A stretch of 55,448 nt of DNA from Nemertoderma westbladi. Taxonomy: Eukaryota > Xenacoelomorpha > Nemertodermatida > Nemertodermatidae. The position numbers were made by a program, and so were the translations under genes. The notes under the pieces are model-generated. The model was not told where the DNA came from. It saw only the letters and a program-made list of their open reading frames with translations, and ran no database searches. The DNA lies in NCBI GenBank assembly GCA_032718475.1, contig JAUCBJ010001747.1, positions 1 to 55,448 of the forward strand, in the 5' to 3' direction. Numbering within the stretch: the stretch's first letter is position 1; each line of letters begins with the position of its first letter. Positions 21,047 to 31,739 of this stretch are shown piece after piece.

Positions 21047-21760
21047 GTGTATTGGGATACGGTGGGGCTTCCCGGAACTGATTGCTGATCGTTGTGGTGT
21101 AAGTAGAGTGTATCGGGATACAGTGAGGCTTGCCGGAACTGATCACTGATCGTTGTGGCGTACGTAGTGTATTGGGATACGGTGGGGCTTACCGGAACTG
21201 ATCGCTGATCATTGTGGTGTACGTAGTGTATCGGGATACAGTTGGGCTTACCGGAACTGATCGCTGATCGTTGTGGTGTACGTAGAGTGTATCGGGATAC
21301 GGTGGGGCTTCCCGGAACTGATTGCTGATCGTTGTGGCGTAAGTAGAGTGTATCGGGGTACGGTGGGGCTTACAGGAACTGATTGCTGATCGTTGTGGCG
21401 TAAGTAGAGTGTATCGGGGTACGGTGGGGCTTACCGGAACTGATTGCTGATCGTTGTGGTGTAAGTAGAGTGTATCGGGGTAGGGTGGGGTTTACTGGAA
21501 CTGATTGCTGATCGGTATGGTGTACGTAGAGTGTATTGGGATACGGTGGGGCTTACCGGAACTGATCGCTGATCGTTGTGGCGTAAGTAGAGTGTATCGG
21601 GGTACGGTGGGGTTTACTGGAACTGATTGCTGATCGTTATGGTGTACGTAGTGTATCGGGATACAGTGGGGCTTACCGGAACTGATGCTGATCGTTGTGG
21701 TGTACGTACAGTAGTGTATCGGGTCGGGCGGGTAACAGTGGGGCTTACCGGAACCACCTT
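21047..21760 (+). repeat. 61-bp minisatellite, right block (about 12 copies)
   Basis: Same unit as 18760-20318, directly continuing the LINE frame for about 30 codons before a stop. The last copies are irregular (extra GTACAG, GGTCGGGCGGG). Confidence 0.93.
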
Positions 21761-21884
21761 CATCCGAGTAGATGACCTCGATTCACTGCAAGGATTGCTA
21801 CATCGTAAAAGTCGAGGAAAACCGAGTGATCGTAACTTATACGAGGTTTACGGTACCTGCTGGCAGATTAGTCGATAATTAATA

Positions 21885-21912
21885 GCTACCTCTATAGGCC
21901 TATAGAGGTAGC
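21885..21912. repeat. Perfect 28-bp palindrome
   Basis: Starts GCTACCTCTATAGG and is followed immediately by its exact reverse complement, centred on the TAGGCCTA word. Just downstream of the 61-bp array. Confidence 0.9.
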
Positions 21913-22516
21913 AACCGCCGCAGGGCGTCGACCAACTAGGCCCTACATTATTATCCATCCACACAATCCTCCATCTAGCAGAGTAATTTGTTGTAAAAAA
22001 TAATCGTAAAAATTACAACTAAAATTATTTGGTGTATTTTATAAATTGTTCTAGAAGAATAAATAAATATGTTCCAGAATATTTTTTAGTAATAGCTACT
22101 GTGTTCATTTCCCTACATAAAAAGTACATATAACTAACTAAATACAGTATAACAATTTGGTAGGGGTTGTAAGCATGCGCAGCGCACTTATTTGTTCCCT
22201 CGGTACCTAGTGTTGTAAGTGTGCATCCAATGTTTTGCAACTGTATTGGAAATTTTCTAGAACACGGTAGATATTCAATAAAAGCAGTATTAAGGTTCTA
22301 GAACAAATATTTTTTGGTATAGCAAAGCCGTCGTTTATGAGTGTTAGACTGTTTTCGGAGTGTTTTCGATTGACATTTTTTCTGTCCTATTCCGGGTTCA
22401 TTTAATAATCATACAATATTCCAGAATTTAAACTGTAATACAGTCATATCTGTGTTATACTGTAGGCCTAGGTATTCAGTAGTGTGCGCAATATTTTCCA
22501 ACTTCAAACAATTTAT
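21913..22516. other. AT-rich spacer
   Basis: No supported gene. Several TTCTAGAA-type words occur (around 22050, 22255 and 22298). Confidence 0.45.
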
Positions 22517-22520
22517 TTAA

Positions 22521-23405
22521 GGGGGGGGGGGGGGGGGGGGGGTATACCCCCCTCAGGTAAAATTTACAAATTGTTGTTTCTTTATTTCATCTAGAGCTAA
22601 ATTTAATGAGGAATACAAATCTGAAAACCGCTTAGTGAGACCTCTTTCAGTTCTCGAGTTATCACTGTTTTTCCGTATGACGGTCTGTCCGTCAAATTGT
22701 AAGAAAAACAGAAGAACGACAGACAGACAGATAGACTAGATTCCACCAAAAATTAAAACTGACATCCGAAATGAAATCAGCGACCGCGAAAACCCCCGTA
22801 ATGAACATTTTAGCTCGTTGGTATGCATCCTTCGTGCCAGAAATAATTAACCAACCAAAACACAGACAGCCAATTTTGGCGGGACGATTTAAACTTTGAA
22901 GGGCATTTTCTCGGAATGACATTTTTCATTTTCAAATTACTACTCCTCCGTCATTTTTTAACCAATTTTCTTCGTTTATGGCTCATTCGAACGAGCTTTG
23001 GAAGCTCTTTAAAAGTTATCTTATGGAATTTTGATAAATATTACCATTTTTTCTAATTAGCCAATTTTAATTAAAAATATGATAATGAATTAATTAAATT
23101 AATTAATTAAAATAAAATTGGCTAATTAAAAATTCTATAAGATAACTTTTGTAGAGTCGATCACGCTGAGTCCAAAAAAGTTGGTTTCAAGAAATTTGGA
23201 CCAAAATTGAGGGACTAGTAGCAATTTTAGTGAAATCTTTAATTCCGCCGCCAGCCGCTAGGGGAGGCTATAAATTTTCCAATTTTACTATAAAGGCTAT
23301 TTGGCCTTCCATACAGTGGTTGACCATGACAAAATAGCAATATTATCATTTAACACTAATTGACAGACATTTTAAAAAAAGGTTCATGGGGGGGTATACC
23401 CCCCC
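22521..23405. mobile_element. Non-autonomous TTAA-flanked transposon with GGGGGTATACCCCC ends
   Basis: TTAA at 22517-22520 and 23406-23409 flank inverted ends: left, a run of 22 G then TATACCCCCC; right, GGGGGGGTATACCCCCCC. The TTAA target fits piggyBac-type insertion. No transposase ORF. An internal inverted repeat lies at about 23011-23150 (AAAAGTTATCTTAT... pairing with ...ATAAGATAACTTTT). Interpretation as a MITE is inferred from the ends. Confidence 0.6.
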
Positions 23406-23409
23406 TTAA

Positions 23410-24275
23410 TTTAAATAACATTATTCACTTTTGAATTAAAAGTTTAACGTAATCCCAGTAAAGTCATCCCAAATTTGAGGTCAATTCTGAACCATTGTGT
23501 AATTAAATAGTAACCTACTAGCTACTATATAAATAATACTGTACTTTGTGAGTGAAAATGATATTCCAGAACGATAATCAAATAATTAAACCAAAAAGTC
23601 GATTAAACTAGCTACTGGGGCGAAATAAATGTTTAATAAACATTTTAATGCTAAATTTATTAATAATTGCCAACGTAATTAATAATCTAGAATAAATAAT
23701 GAGAAATCAACAGAATAAACTTATAGATCGATAAATATTTTATTACAGGCTTAGCTACGCATTTTTGGAAGATTGATTGGATAATTACTTTATTGTCCGC
23801 AAATGCGGACATTAATGTCTTTTTTGTTCGCAATTTTGCTGACCATAAAGGAGATATTTTCAATGGATATACAATAGACTGCCATGGGGGTGCTAAGCCT
23901 ACCGGTACCCTACCCCTACAGTAGTTCTCCGTAGTGCCCATCTCACACGACGTCACCTTCGTTGCAACATGTTTCAGGACCTTCTCACAAGCTATTTTGT
24001 ATTTTTCTTCAATTTTTTGAGATATGTCGCTTAATTAAATTTCCAACAAAGATTCTCCAGAGAAGAGGCCTGCATGTTTCTCTACAACGAGTCTAGTACA
24101 TCGTGGGCGGCGGCGGGTATGGATCAAAACTATAAATATGATACAGAGTGGCTACTTATACGCGGTACAGGTATATAATAAAGTAATATAATATAGCAAA
24201 TTAAATTACCAATTTAAATCGATTTTCTGATATAACTGACAATAACGACTACATCTACATCAGCACACAGTAGAG
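23410..24275. other. AT-rich intergenic stretch upstream of unknown gene
   Basis: No exon supported. The region just before 24276 may hold a 5' UTR exon border (acceptor-like CAGCACACAG at 24261-24270). Confidence 0.4.
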
Positions 24276-24360
24276 ATGCCTGGAAATGATATAAAGTCAC
24301 GGCAGAAGAATTCTACATTGGTAGGATTAAGTATAACTGCCGCCTGTCCAGACTCTGAAG
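24276..24360 (+). CDS. Unknown gene, first coding exon
   Basis: ATG CCT GGA AAT start; 28 codons plus one base, donor GAAG|gttagt. An alternative donor (TTG|gtaggatt) after 15 codons would not match the phase of the next exon, so the longer exon is preferred. Confidence 0.5.
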
Positions 24361-27300
24361 GTTAGTTGCAGTTTTGTACCGGAAGTAACAGTTACTGAAT
24401 TGTGTGCTAAAGTGCTACTGGTCGGAGGACACATTTTTCAAACCGCTTCAGCTAAAGATTGATAGCGAAAATAAAAAATCCGACTCACCCAAAATACTAC
24501 TTTTACCGATACGTAAGTAACCCTTCAACCCGTCGGCATATAAGTTTAATAAATCCGACCTCCACGAGTCTGAGTCAAACACTACAGTAGTTTCATCTTC
24601 GATAATTAATTATCACTTACTGCACAACTAAAATATTTCCATTATAATATTATAAACAGCTGATTGCTCACTGACACCACCTTAGTCATAAATTCCCAAC
24701 TCGTCCTCCCAATGGTTTATTTAGATTTTAGCACCTCTATACCTAGACCTATAATGTAATCTGTATTTCAGTTTATACAACAACAAGCCGTAAAGACTTC
24801 AAAGTGAAGGAAAAGTCACCCAATGGACCAATAGGAAAAGCCCAATTACCTTTTCTATCCCAGAAAGCCATTAGATTATTCTCCGACCCTTTGGAAAACT
24901 ATACGGAGATCAAGTAACGCTGATTAATTTAAAGCATATATTATATTTTTTACGTGGTGGGACGTAGCTGGTAGGATCGCGTTCTAAGATAGTATAGTAG
25001 TAAGAGTCTGTTTTTGAGTCAATGGAGCAAAATACCGCAAACACAAAATCAATTTTAGTGGGTTTGAAAAATTGATTTAATTTAATTAAAAACAATAAGG
25101 GAAAGGAGCAGGTTACAGTGGCGCGGAGTTTTCTATTCAAAACAATAAACTATACATGGTGTCACTTGCCATGTCAAATTTGATGTCCTATTTTGGGAAC
25201 ATCTGATCATGTCCTATTTTCACTTGCGGTCAATGTGCGTGGTGCCACTATCTGCAGTTTTTTGAGAGATCACTTCTTTTAAATTACGGTCAATAGTTAG
25301 AAAACAAAAAAAGAAATAATGTAGGGACTACTTTAAATATAATATTTTAAAAAAAAGAGATTTAGAGAAAAAATAAAAAATTATTGACTGTAAAAAAATG
25401 ACGTACATAAAAAATATGTAAATGTAAAAATATATAGTTTAATATATTTAATTAAAGCACTACAGTTCAGGATATGTTAAATTCTCTACTGACTTCCACC
25501 TGCAGTACAAATTGACTATTTGACAATAATTTAATCAATACAACAGATTGACAAACTCCATAAACGACCGCGTTAGTAAAGAAATGAAGGTGGGTAACTT
25601 GGAGAAAGGTGTGACGTTCAATGCATTAATCGATGACGTCAGAGAACGGCGAGTTAACGGATGCGATCTCAGGGAAGACCGCGTAATCTGGGAGTCTGTG
25701 TATACAGCTGGAAACCGGGACGTTGGGACAAAACAGATGGTCTGTATCAGAGATCACAATGTAAGTTAGTCTGGGAGTCTGTGTATACAGCTGGGAACCG
25801 TGAGGTAGGGACAAAGCAGATGGTCTGTATTACAGATCACAATGTAAGTTAGTCTGTGTATACAGCTGAGAACTGGGATGTTGGGACGAAGCAGATGGTC
25901 TGTATCCGAGATCACAATGTAAGTTAGTCTGGGAGTCTGTGTATACAGCTGGGAACCGTAACGTTGGGACAAAGCAGATGGTCTGTATCCGAGATCACAA
26001 ATGTAAGTTAGTCTGGGAGTCTGTGTATACAGCTGGGAACCGTGAGGTAGGGACAAAGCAGATGGTCTGTATCCAAGATCACAATGTAAGTTAGTCTGGG
26101 AGTCTGTGTATACAACTAGGAACCGTGAGGTAGGGACAAAGCAGATGGTCTGTATCCAAGATCACAATGTAAGTTAGTCTGGGAGTCTGTGTATACAACT
26201 GGGAACCGTGAGGTTGGGACAAAGCAGATGGTCTGTATCCGAGATCACAATGTAAGTTAGTCTGGGAGTCTGTGTATACAGCTGGGAACCGTGAGGTAGG
26301 GAAAAAGAAGATGGTCTGTATCAGAGATCACAATGTAAGTTAGTCGGGGAGTCTATATATACAGCTGGGAACCGGGGGGTAGGGAAAAAGCAGATGGTCT
26401 GTATCCGAGATCACAATGTTACGAAGAATACTGGAATACTGGCTCCCAATAACACGTCGGTATTTACATTGCAGAAAACAGCCAAACAAACAGACGATAA
26501 ATACGTTATAGAACAGGTGGGTAACCTAGAGCAACGGAAACACTGTAGACAGGATGTGCCGAGTAACTGGGATGTTAATCAAATACGACCCATCGTTGGT
26601 AGAGAATGCAAGTACCTTGATGATGTCAATGTTAAAGAATGCAGAGAGGATCAGTTAAAGCTGCGTCCACCATACCAGAAGGTAAACCAGTAAATATTTT
26701 GAATTAAATTTCGAGTCAATGCGTAACGAGCCACAGTGGAAAGTGTACTTTTACACGGGGGTGAGACCTGGACACTGACGAAATCACTTGAACAACGAAT
26801 TGATGGTTGCTACACAAGACTACTAAGGGCAGTCCTAAACATCAGCTGGAGACAACACACGACAAACACCGAGCTTTATGGTACACACCACCTGTACCAA
26901 CCACAAATTAAGATCCAGCGGGCAGTGCTGGAGAAATAAAGACGAGAGCATACCAGAAACATTTCTGGTAAAGTGGCAACCAACACAAGGAAAGCCGTAG
27001 CCGTGGACGACCGGCTATGTAATAATAGAGGAGATCAGCTGGAAAGGGATACTGGGCTTCGGAGAAACGGATTGAGAATCGGGAAGCCTGGAAGGATCAC
27101 ATTTCCACTGTCCGAGTTCCCTCGACCTAGTAGTAGTAGTTGGAGAATCGGGAAGCCTGGAAGGATCTCATTTCCACTGTCCGAGTTCGCTCGACCTAGT
27201 ACCGGTAGTTGGAGAATCGGGAAGCCTGGAAGGATCTCATTTCCACTGTCCGAGTTCGCTCGACCTAGTACCGGTAGTTGGAGAATCGGGAAGCCTGGAA

Positions 27301-27803
27301 GGATCTCATTTCCACTATCCGAGCTCGCTCGACCTAATAGTAGAATAATTACATAAGCGCTTTAGTGGTGACATTCATGAGCTTCCAATCGAGAGGCAAT
27401 ATATATATAGACATATATTCAATATATAGACAACAGCGTATCCTATTTGGGCTGAGTGCAATAAATGAAAAGCCTGGGTGGGCGTTCATCCTCGAATGGT
27501 CGAAAGTAGTCGAAAAATGGGATTTTATTTGGTTACTTTCTGAAACAGAGTGGAAGAGATGGTGGTGAACAGTAATTCCCTCTCAGTATGAGCCTAAAAT
27601 ATTACCCCAACCCCATCCATTATTAACATATTAATAAATTGATGGGGTAATATTTTCTGGAATTATATAACACATGGTTTTGTTGACTCTCACAGGTTCC
27701 CCCACCAAGCATAATGACGTTACCGATGATGAAAGAAGTTCAGACGTTAAAGGAGTTGATTGAGATAGACAGATGTGTACACCCTGAGTTATATATCAAC
27801 TAG
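24276..27803 (+). CDS. Unrecognised five-exon gene, predicted 251 aa
   Basis: Exons 24276-24360 (ATG, donor gttagt), 24772-24913 (acceptor ctgtatttcag, donor gtaacg), 25547-25760 (acceptor tacaacag, donor gtaagt), 26475-26681 (acceptor tttacattgcag, donor gtaaac) and 27696-27803 (acceptor ctctcacag, stop TAG). Phases 1, 0 (after AA|A) and 0 fit at every junction and the total is 252 codons. The protein is hydrophilic with no signal peptide or membrane segment. Notable pieces: VYTTTSRKDFKVKEK (exon 2), RVNGCDLREDRV and TKQMVCIRDHN (exon 3), REDQLKLRPPYQK (exon 4), MMKEVQTLKELIEIDRCVHP near the end. The Y-T-x-x-x-x-D-F pattern weakly recalls axonemal microtubule-associated small proteins, but I do not assign a function. 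The end of exon 3 is tandemly repeated downstream. Confidence 0.6.
24772..24913 (+). CDS. Unknown gene, exon 2
   Basis: Acceptor ctgtatttcag; begins by completing a Val codon, then YTTTSRKDFKVKEK, and ends ENYTEI plus AA before gtaacg. Open throughout; the next in-frame codon past the donor would be a stop. Confidence 0.6.
25547..25760 (+). CDS. Unknown gene, exon 3
   Basis: Acceptor aatacaacag; donor CACAAT|gtaagtta at 25761. 71 codons plus the first base, ending KQMVCIRDHN. Its last 77 bp are the first copy of the 83-bp array. Confidence 0.6.
25684..26420 (+). repeat. 83-bp tandem array of exon end plus splice donor, nine copies
   Basis: The unit starts TCTGGGAGTCTGTGTATACA and ends GATCACAATgtaagttag. 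Donor GT positions are 25761, 25844, 25919, 26003, 26086, 26169, 26252 and 26335 (spacing 83, 75, 84, 83, 83, 83, 83). The ninth copy has AATGTTACGAAG instead and stays open into the next exon. Each unit also contains TGTATACAG|CTGGG, a possible acceptor. Confidence 0.93.
26475..26681 (+). CDS. Unknown gene, exon 4
   Basis: Acceptor TATTTACATTGCAG; 69 codons in phase 0 ending PPYQK before gtaaac. The frame is also open upstream through the ninth array copy, so the original exon may have been longer. Confidence 0.6.
26720..27350 (+). pseudogene. LINE 3' fragment with tandemly repeated tail, in intron of unknown gene
   Basis: Contains ETWTLTKSLEQRIDGCYTRL, NISWRQHTTNTELYG and a frameshifted LVKWQPTQGK, typical of the C-terminus of RTE/CR1-like LINE ORF2. 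It ends in four 69-bp repeats (starting at 27074, 27143, 27212 and 27281), each encoding NREAWKDHISTVRVRST then a stop. It is a different family from the LINE at 20319 and 31740. Confidence 0.75.
27074..27350 (+). repeat. 69-bp tandem repeat (four copies) of a LINE 3' end
   Basis: The unit GAGAATCGGGAAGCCTGGAA... includes the last codons of the LINE ORF and its stop, plus a TACCGGTAGTT or TAGTAGTAGT spacer. Confidence 0.9.
27696..27803 (+). CDS. Unknown gene, terminal coding exon
   Basis: Acceptor gactctcacag; 35 codons and TAG. The last residues are HPELYIN. AATAAA occurs at about 27904. Confidence 0.6.
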   Translation, partial: VPPPSIMTLPMMKEVQTLKELIEIDRCVHPELYIN

Positions 27804-29566
27804 TCCAAAGTCATTTTAAATTTATATATTATTCAATCCTTGGACGCAAACTCACATAATGTGAAAGATAATTTAAATGTTTTTTTTGTTATATTTTTGT
27901 ATTAATAAATCGTGAATGTAGTGTAGAGATATGGGTATTTTTACATTCCTAAATAAATAAGAATAACTCAACACGATGAAGGTGCGTCTTGCACGTAAGT
28001 TCACAGCTCATGTTAAAATACAACTTTGCTGGTACGAATATTTATTGGCACCAATAAATTAGACCCGACAATAAAGGGAAATATTATGAAATAAATGTCA
28101 TATACCAGGAAGAAAATATACCAAAAGTAGAAACAATAAAGTAAACAGGTTGACAAAACGTTTATTATTTAACCAAAATAACCCGTCACCCTCACTTTAA
28201 TTATAATCAACCATTTAAATCTATTTATATATTCCACTGAATATCCAAAATTACCGAATATATTAAAGATAACTGCAACCTCCATACTCTCAATGTTTAG
28301 AATATTAGTACCTTCGGATTTGAAATAGTAAGAGTAAGTAGGTTAGTAGGGTAACGTAGAGTAAGTTAAGTTGTACATTGGGAATATAAATTGAGTCAAA
28401 AAAATTATTACATAATAAATATAAACTGAATAAATTTATAAATATATATATATTCCAAACATACATAATTTATTACACTTACACTACACACTACACATGC
28501 TAAACATATTATTACATCCGTGAATAATTTACTCACTCTACCGGTTTAAGTGCATTTTGACAATTATCGGTTTATTTGTGAAAAAATATCGCAAATACAG
28601 AGCTATTATTGGTACCGATGGAAATGTGACGTTGGATGTGACAGAAATTTTTTGAGGAAAATCCCAACTTAAGTTTGGCCACCTTTAGTGATTTTGACCC
28701 ACAATATAATAAATTATAATTATTTTAACTGTGATATAATGATAAAGGTACATATTATTATTAATAACAACCAATAATAACTGATGTGTCCCAAAAACTA
28801 TTTAGATTATTAATATATTATACCGATACAATTTGTATTGCCTGTCGCACATGAAACACGACTGATGTAAATTTATATTTCTACACTTTAACTCTAGAAA
28901 TTAGAAAAAAATCTAATTTTAATAAACTGGACTCTTGACTTTATTTTTAAGTCTTTTCAATTATTTATTTGAGTATTTTAAGAGGTCTATTTTGGGAGGA
29001 GGTCATCTTGGGCCTTAAAAACAGTCTATGACCGACAATTGGTTGTTTCTCGGTGCTAATTATGCAGTTTCCCCCGGAACTGGAGCGATTCTTTTATGAC
29101 ATAACTGGATGCGTTGCAGAACAATTCGCAAAAAACATAAATATTGCTATTTGTTCTATGTCCACCCCGTTACCTAGACTACCACTTTAAACAACCTAAC
29201 TTTAACGCGACTTTGAACAAATTATTATAGAATTAATTATAGATTTCCCAAAACTACATAAATAGGCCTACGTAAAAAACTGAACGATAATTAAACGATG
29301 AATAATCAATTAAACTATAAGTTAAAGTATCATTGAACAAAATGTGTCTATCGCCATTCCGAACAAAAGTAAGTTTAAATATTACAATATAAGAGGCCGA
29401 CTGAATGATATATTCAAAAATAATATTAGAAGAGCACAGAATTAGCAACACCACCCCAAAAAATAAAGCTCAGTGGCGGGAAGGATATAAAGTACAGGTA
29501 TATAAACCTCCCGGTATACAATAAACATAAGAATCGAATAAACTACAACGGCTAAACCAAACAACG
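27804..29566. other. AT-rich intergenic region
   Basis: No supported coding or RNA gene. It separates the 3' ends of two convergently oriented genes. Confidence 0.5.
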
Positions 29567-31120
29567 TTAATTCTCGTAAGTAAAATTCTCCACCCGCAAA
29601 GAAGTTTCAGTTGAGAATTTAATGGGGTCGCCGTTTTTGTTGCGAACTGAGTCGACGACGACGCCGCAGTAACTCTGTCTCCCGGAGAAACTAACAGAGA
29701 CCGGGAAGAAACCCGCCTCGTCGGAGCAGTGCGGGACGGTGAACTCCAGGTTCCCCGAGGGTTCCTCGCGGTTCACCAACGGGGCGGTCCATCGGAGCTG
29801 CTTACGGGAGACGTCCACCTCGGAACCCTGCAGAACGGTGGGCCGTTCCGCGCCGACGGGGAGCGGGATCGCGATGGACAGATCGAGGAGCTCGGAGGCG
29901 GGCGAGTTGAGTTGGAAGTCGGCGGATACGGTGACGTTGCGGCCCTCCAACTGGGGCCACACGGTCACCGCGAGCGGGAGAGCGGACTCCTCGGTGCCGG
30001 AGTAATGCCATCGCAACACCCCGATGTCGACGCCAACGGGGAAGCTACGCGCGGGGTTCTTGTGTCGCAGTTGGGAACGCGAGGAGAATTCGGTTTTATC
30101 GATGTTCGGATGGGATTGGAACGAAGGCTCGGGGGCGCCAGGCGCCGCCCCGGGACGCAGAGCAACGATACAGTCCGAGTATTCCTCCTGCGAGATTCGG
30201 ATAGTGAGATTCCCGAGGACGTCCATGGAGATAAAGCCGCTGTCCCGACTAACTTTCGCGTTGAGTTTCTCCTCTATCACTACCTGGACGCCCTCTAGCG
30301 GCGGTGGAGGCGGAGCCCCGGTAGAGCGCGACGTATCGCCCACCTTCCTCGAGGGCGAGCCGCCCACCTCCTGCCCTTCTGTGCGGAGTTTATCCACAAA
30401 GGAATCCACGTCCTTCACGCCGCCCCTCGCCCCCAACTTCATTGCCTTCCCGCCGCCGCCTCCGGGGCGCACCGTGGTCGTTGTCACCGGGGGAGCGGTC
30501 ACCTTCACCGGCTCCGAGTAGCTATCCACTGCCTTCCCCCCGCCCCCCGATATCCCCCCACTGAACTCAATCCCCCTCGCCCCTCCCCGCCCCAACTTCT
30601 CCGCCTCTCTCCTCAACTGCGTTAATTCCCTCGCTTTTTTCTTCATCTCTAGCTTAGCCTCCCGTTCCTGTTCCTCCCTCACTGCCCGGAAGACTTTCTC
30701 CTCTTGTGAATCCATCTCCGTAAAGGTCCGTATCTGCGCAAGATTCACATTCTCCCGGTATCCTAAAGCTACAATCTCGTCGAAAGCAGCGATCAAATCG
30801 AAGGAATACTCAAGGATTTCCGCTTCCTCCAGGACTTTACAGTATTCCGGAACAACTCGAACAAACAACCTCAATGTCTCGAGATCCTCAAGGATGTTAC
30901 TCGCCTTGGTGGTTATGAGAAGGATGTAGAGTTTATCGAGGGGTTGGTAAACGTATCGAACGGATTCCGTCTCTATAAACGTGTGCTGCTTCCCACTGCT
31001 CATTAGCTTAGGGAAGGCGGACAGTAAACCTTCAATCCGAGATCGAGTCATCTCGACAAACTGCCGAGACAACAAAGTCTTTCCTCCTTTAGTGCAAATA
31101 GCGGCCGCCAAAAGAACCAT
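29567..31120 (-). CDS. ARCN1: Coatomer subunit delta (delta-COP), intronless, 517 aa
   Basis: Delta-COP belongs to the F-subcomplex of COPI, which coats Golgi-to-ER and intra-Golgi vesicles. The start MVLLAAAICTKGGKTLLSRQ at 31120 matches the conserved N-terminus, so the open frame further upstream is not used. Residues 1-140: longin-like domain with RIEGLLSAFPKLM and FDEIVALGYRENVNLAQIR. 150-190: charged helix (REEQEREAKLEMKKKAREL). 190-285: Gly/Pro-rich linker. About 285-517: mu-homology domain with NPARSFPVGVDIGVLRW, SGNLEFTVP and a C-terminal STET motif. Length is close to human ARCN1 (511 aa). A single exon, much richer in GC than the surrounding DNA and the neighbouring genes, although delta-COP genes usually contain several introns. 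No break is seen, so it should be functional. Confidence 0.95.
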   Translation of the reverse strand: MVLLAAAICTKGGKTLLSRQFVEMTRSRIEGLLSAFPKLMSSGKQHTFIETESVRYVYQPLDKLYILLITTKASNILEDLETLRLFVRVVPEYCKVLEEAEILEYSFDLIAAFDEIVALGYRENVNLAQIRTFTEMDSQEEKVFRAVREEQEREAKLEMKKKARELTQLRREAEKLGRGGARGIEFSGGISGGGGKAVDSYSEPVKVTAPPVTTTTVRPGGGGGKAMKLGARGGVKDVDSFVDKLRTEGQEVGGSPSRKVGDTSRSTGAPPPPPLEGVQVVIEEKLNAKVSRDSGFISMDVLGNLTIRISQEEYSDCIVALRPGAAPGAPEPSFQSHPNIDKTEFSSRSQLRHKNPARSFPVGVDIGVLRWHYSGTEESALPLAVTVWPQLEGRNVTVSADFQLNSPASELLDLSIAIPLPVGAERPTVLQGSEVDVSRKQLRWTAPLVNREEPSGNLEFTVPHCSDEAGFFPVSVSFSGRQSYCGVVVDSVRNKNGDPIKFSTETSLRVENFTYEN

Positions 31121-31739
31121 AATGAACTGGTAACTTTTATTACAGATGCACTGTAATATTATTGTATGCTGATAGAGTATAGTACAGTCAGTAGTAACAA
31201 GCAGCAATTTACAATTTTGTAAATTTTTTGGCCTCTACTCCTAATTTTCCTGGGCAGACAGGGCAGGTACTGAGGTACCACTTATTTTGGAGCGCCAGCT
31301 TTAGATTAATTACGGTAAGAACTGGGTCAGGATTATAAATTTGCAAAGTTCTAGATAGGTGAAACAAGCATATTTAATGTTGTGCAAAGATATGAGATCC
31401 TGCATTTTAAACATTTTAAAACAATTTGTTCACATGTTGAATTTTACTTTATTTGAACATTAAAGTCATTTAAAATCATTTTAAACCACTAAAGGGGTGA
31501 CTTGATACAAAAGTGCTCGTTTTAAAAAATTTGGCCCTGAAACAAACCACTAGATAGATAGGTTTGCTATACTGTGAATGCAATTGAATTTATGTATTTT
31601 GAGTTTTGTATTGAATTTTAAAAGAAAAAGAATAGGCCTAAGAGAGTATACATCACAAACTTTACATGCACTATTGCAATTGCACTATCTAAGATCAGAA
31701 GATAGGTACCGGTACCTACTGGTTTAGTTACATACAAGA
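31121..31739. other. Upstream flank of coatomer delta gene
   Basis: AT-rich. No promoter motif could be assigned with confidence. Confidence 0.35.

Noticed and set aside
29729-30521. Several plus-strand ORFs of 88-189 aa
   Set aside because: Shadows of the GC-rich coatomer delta gene on the minus strand.
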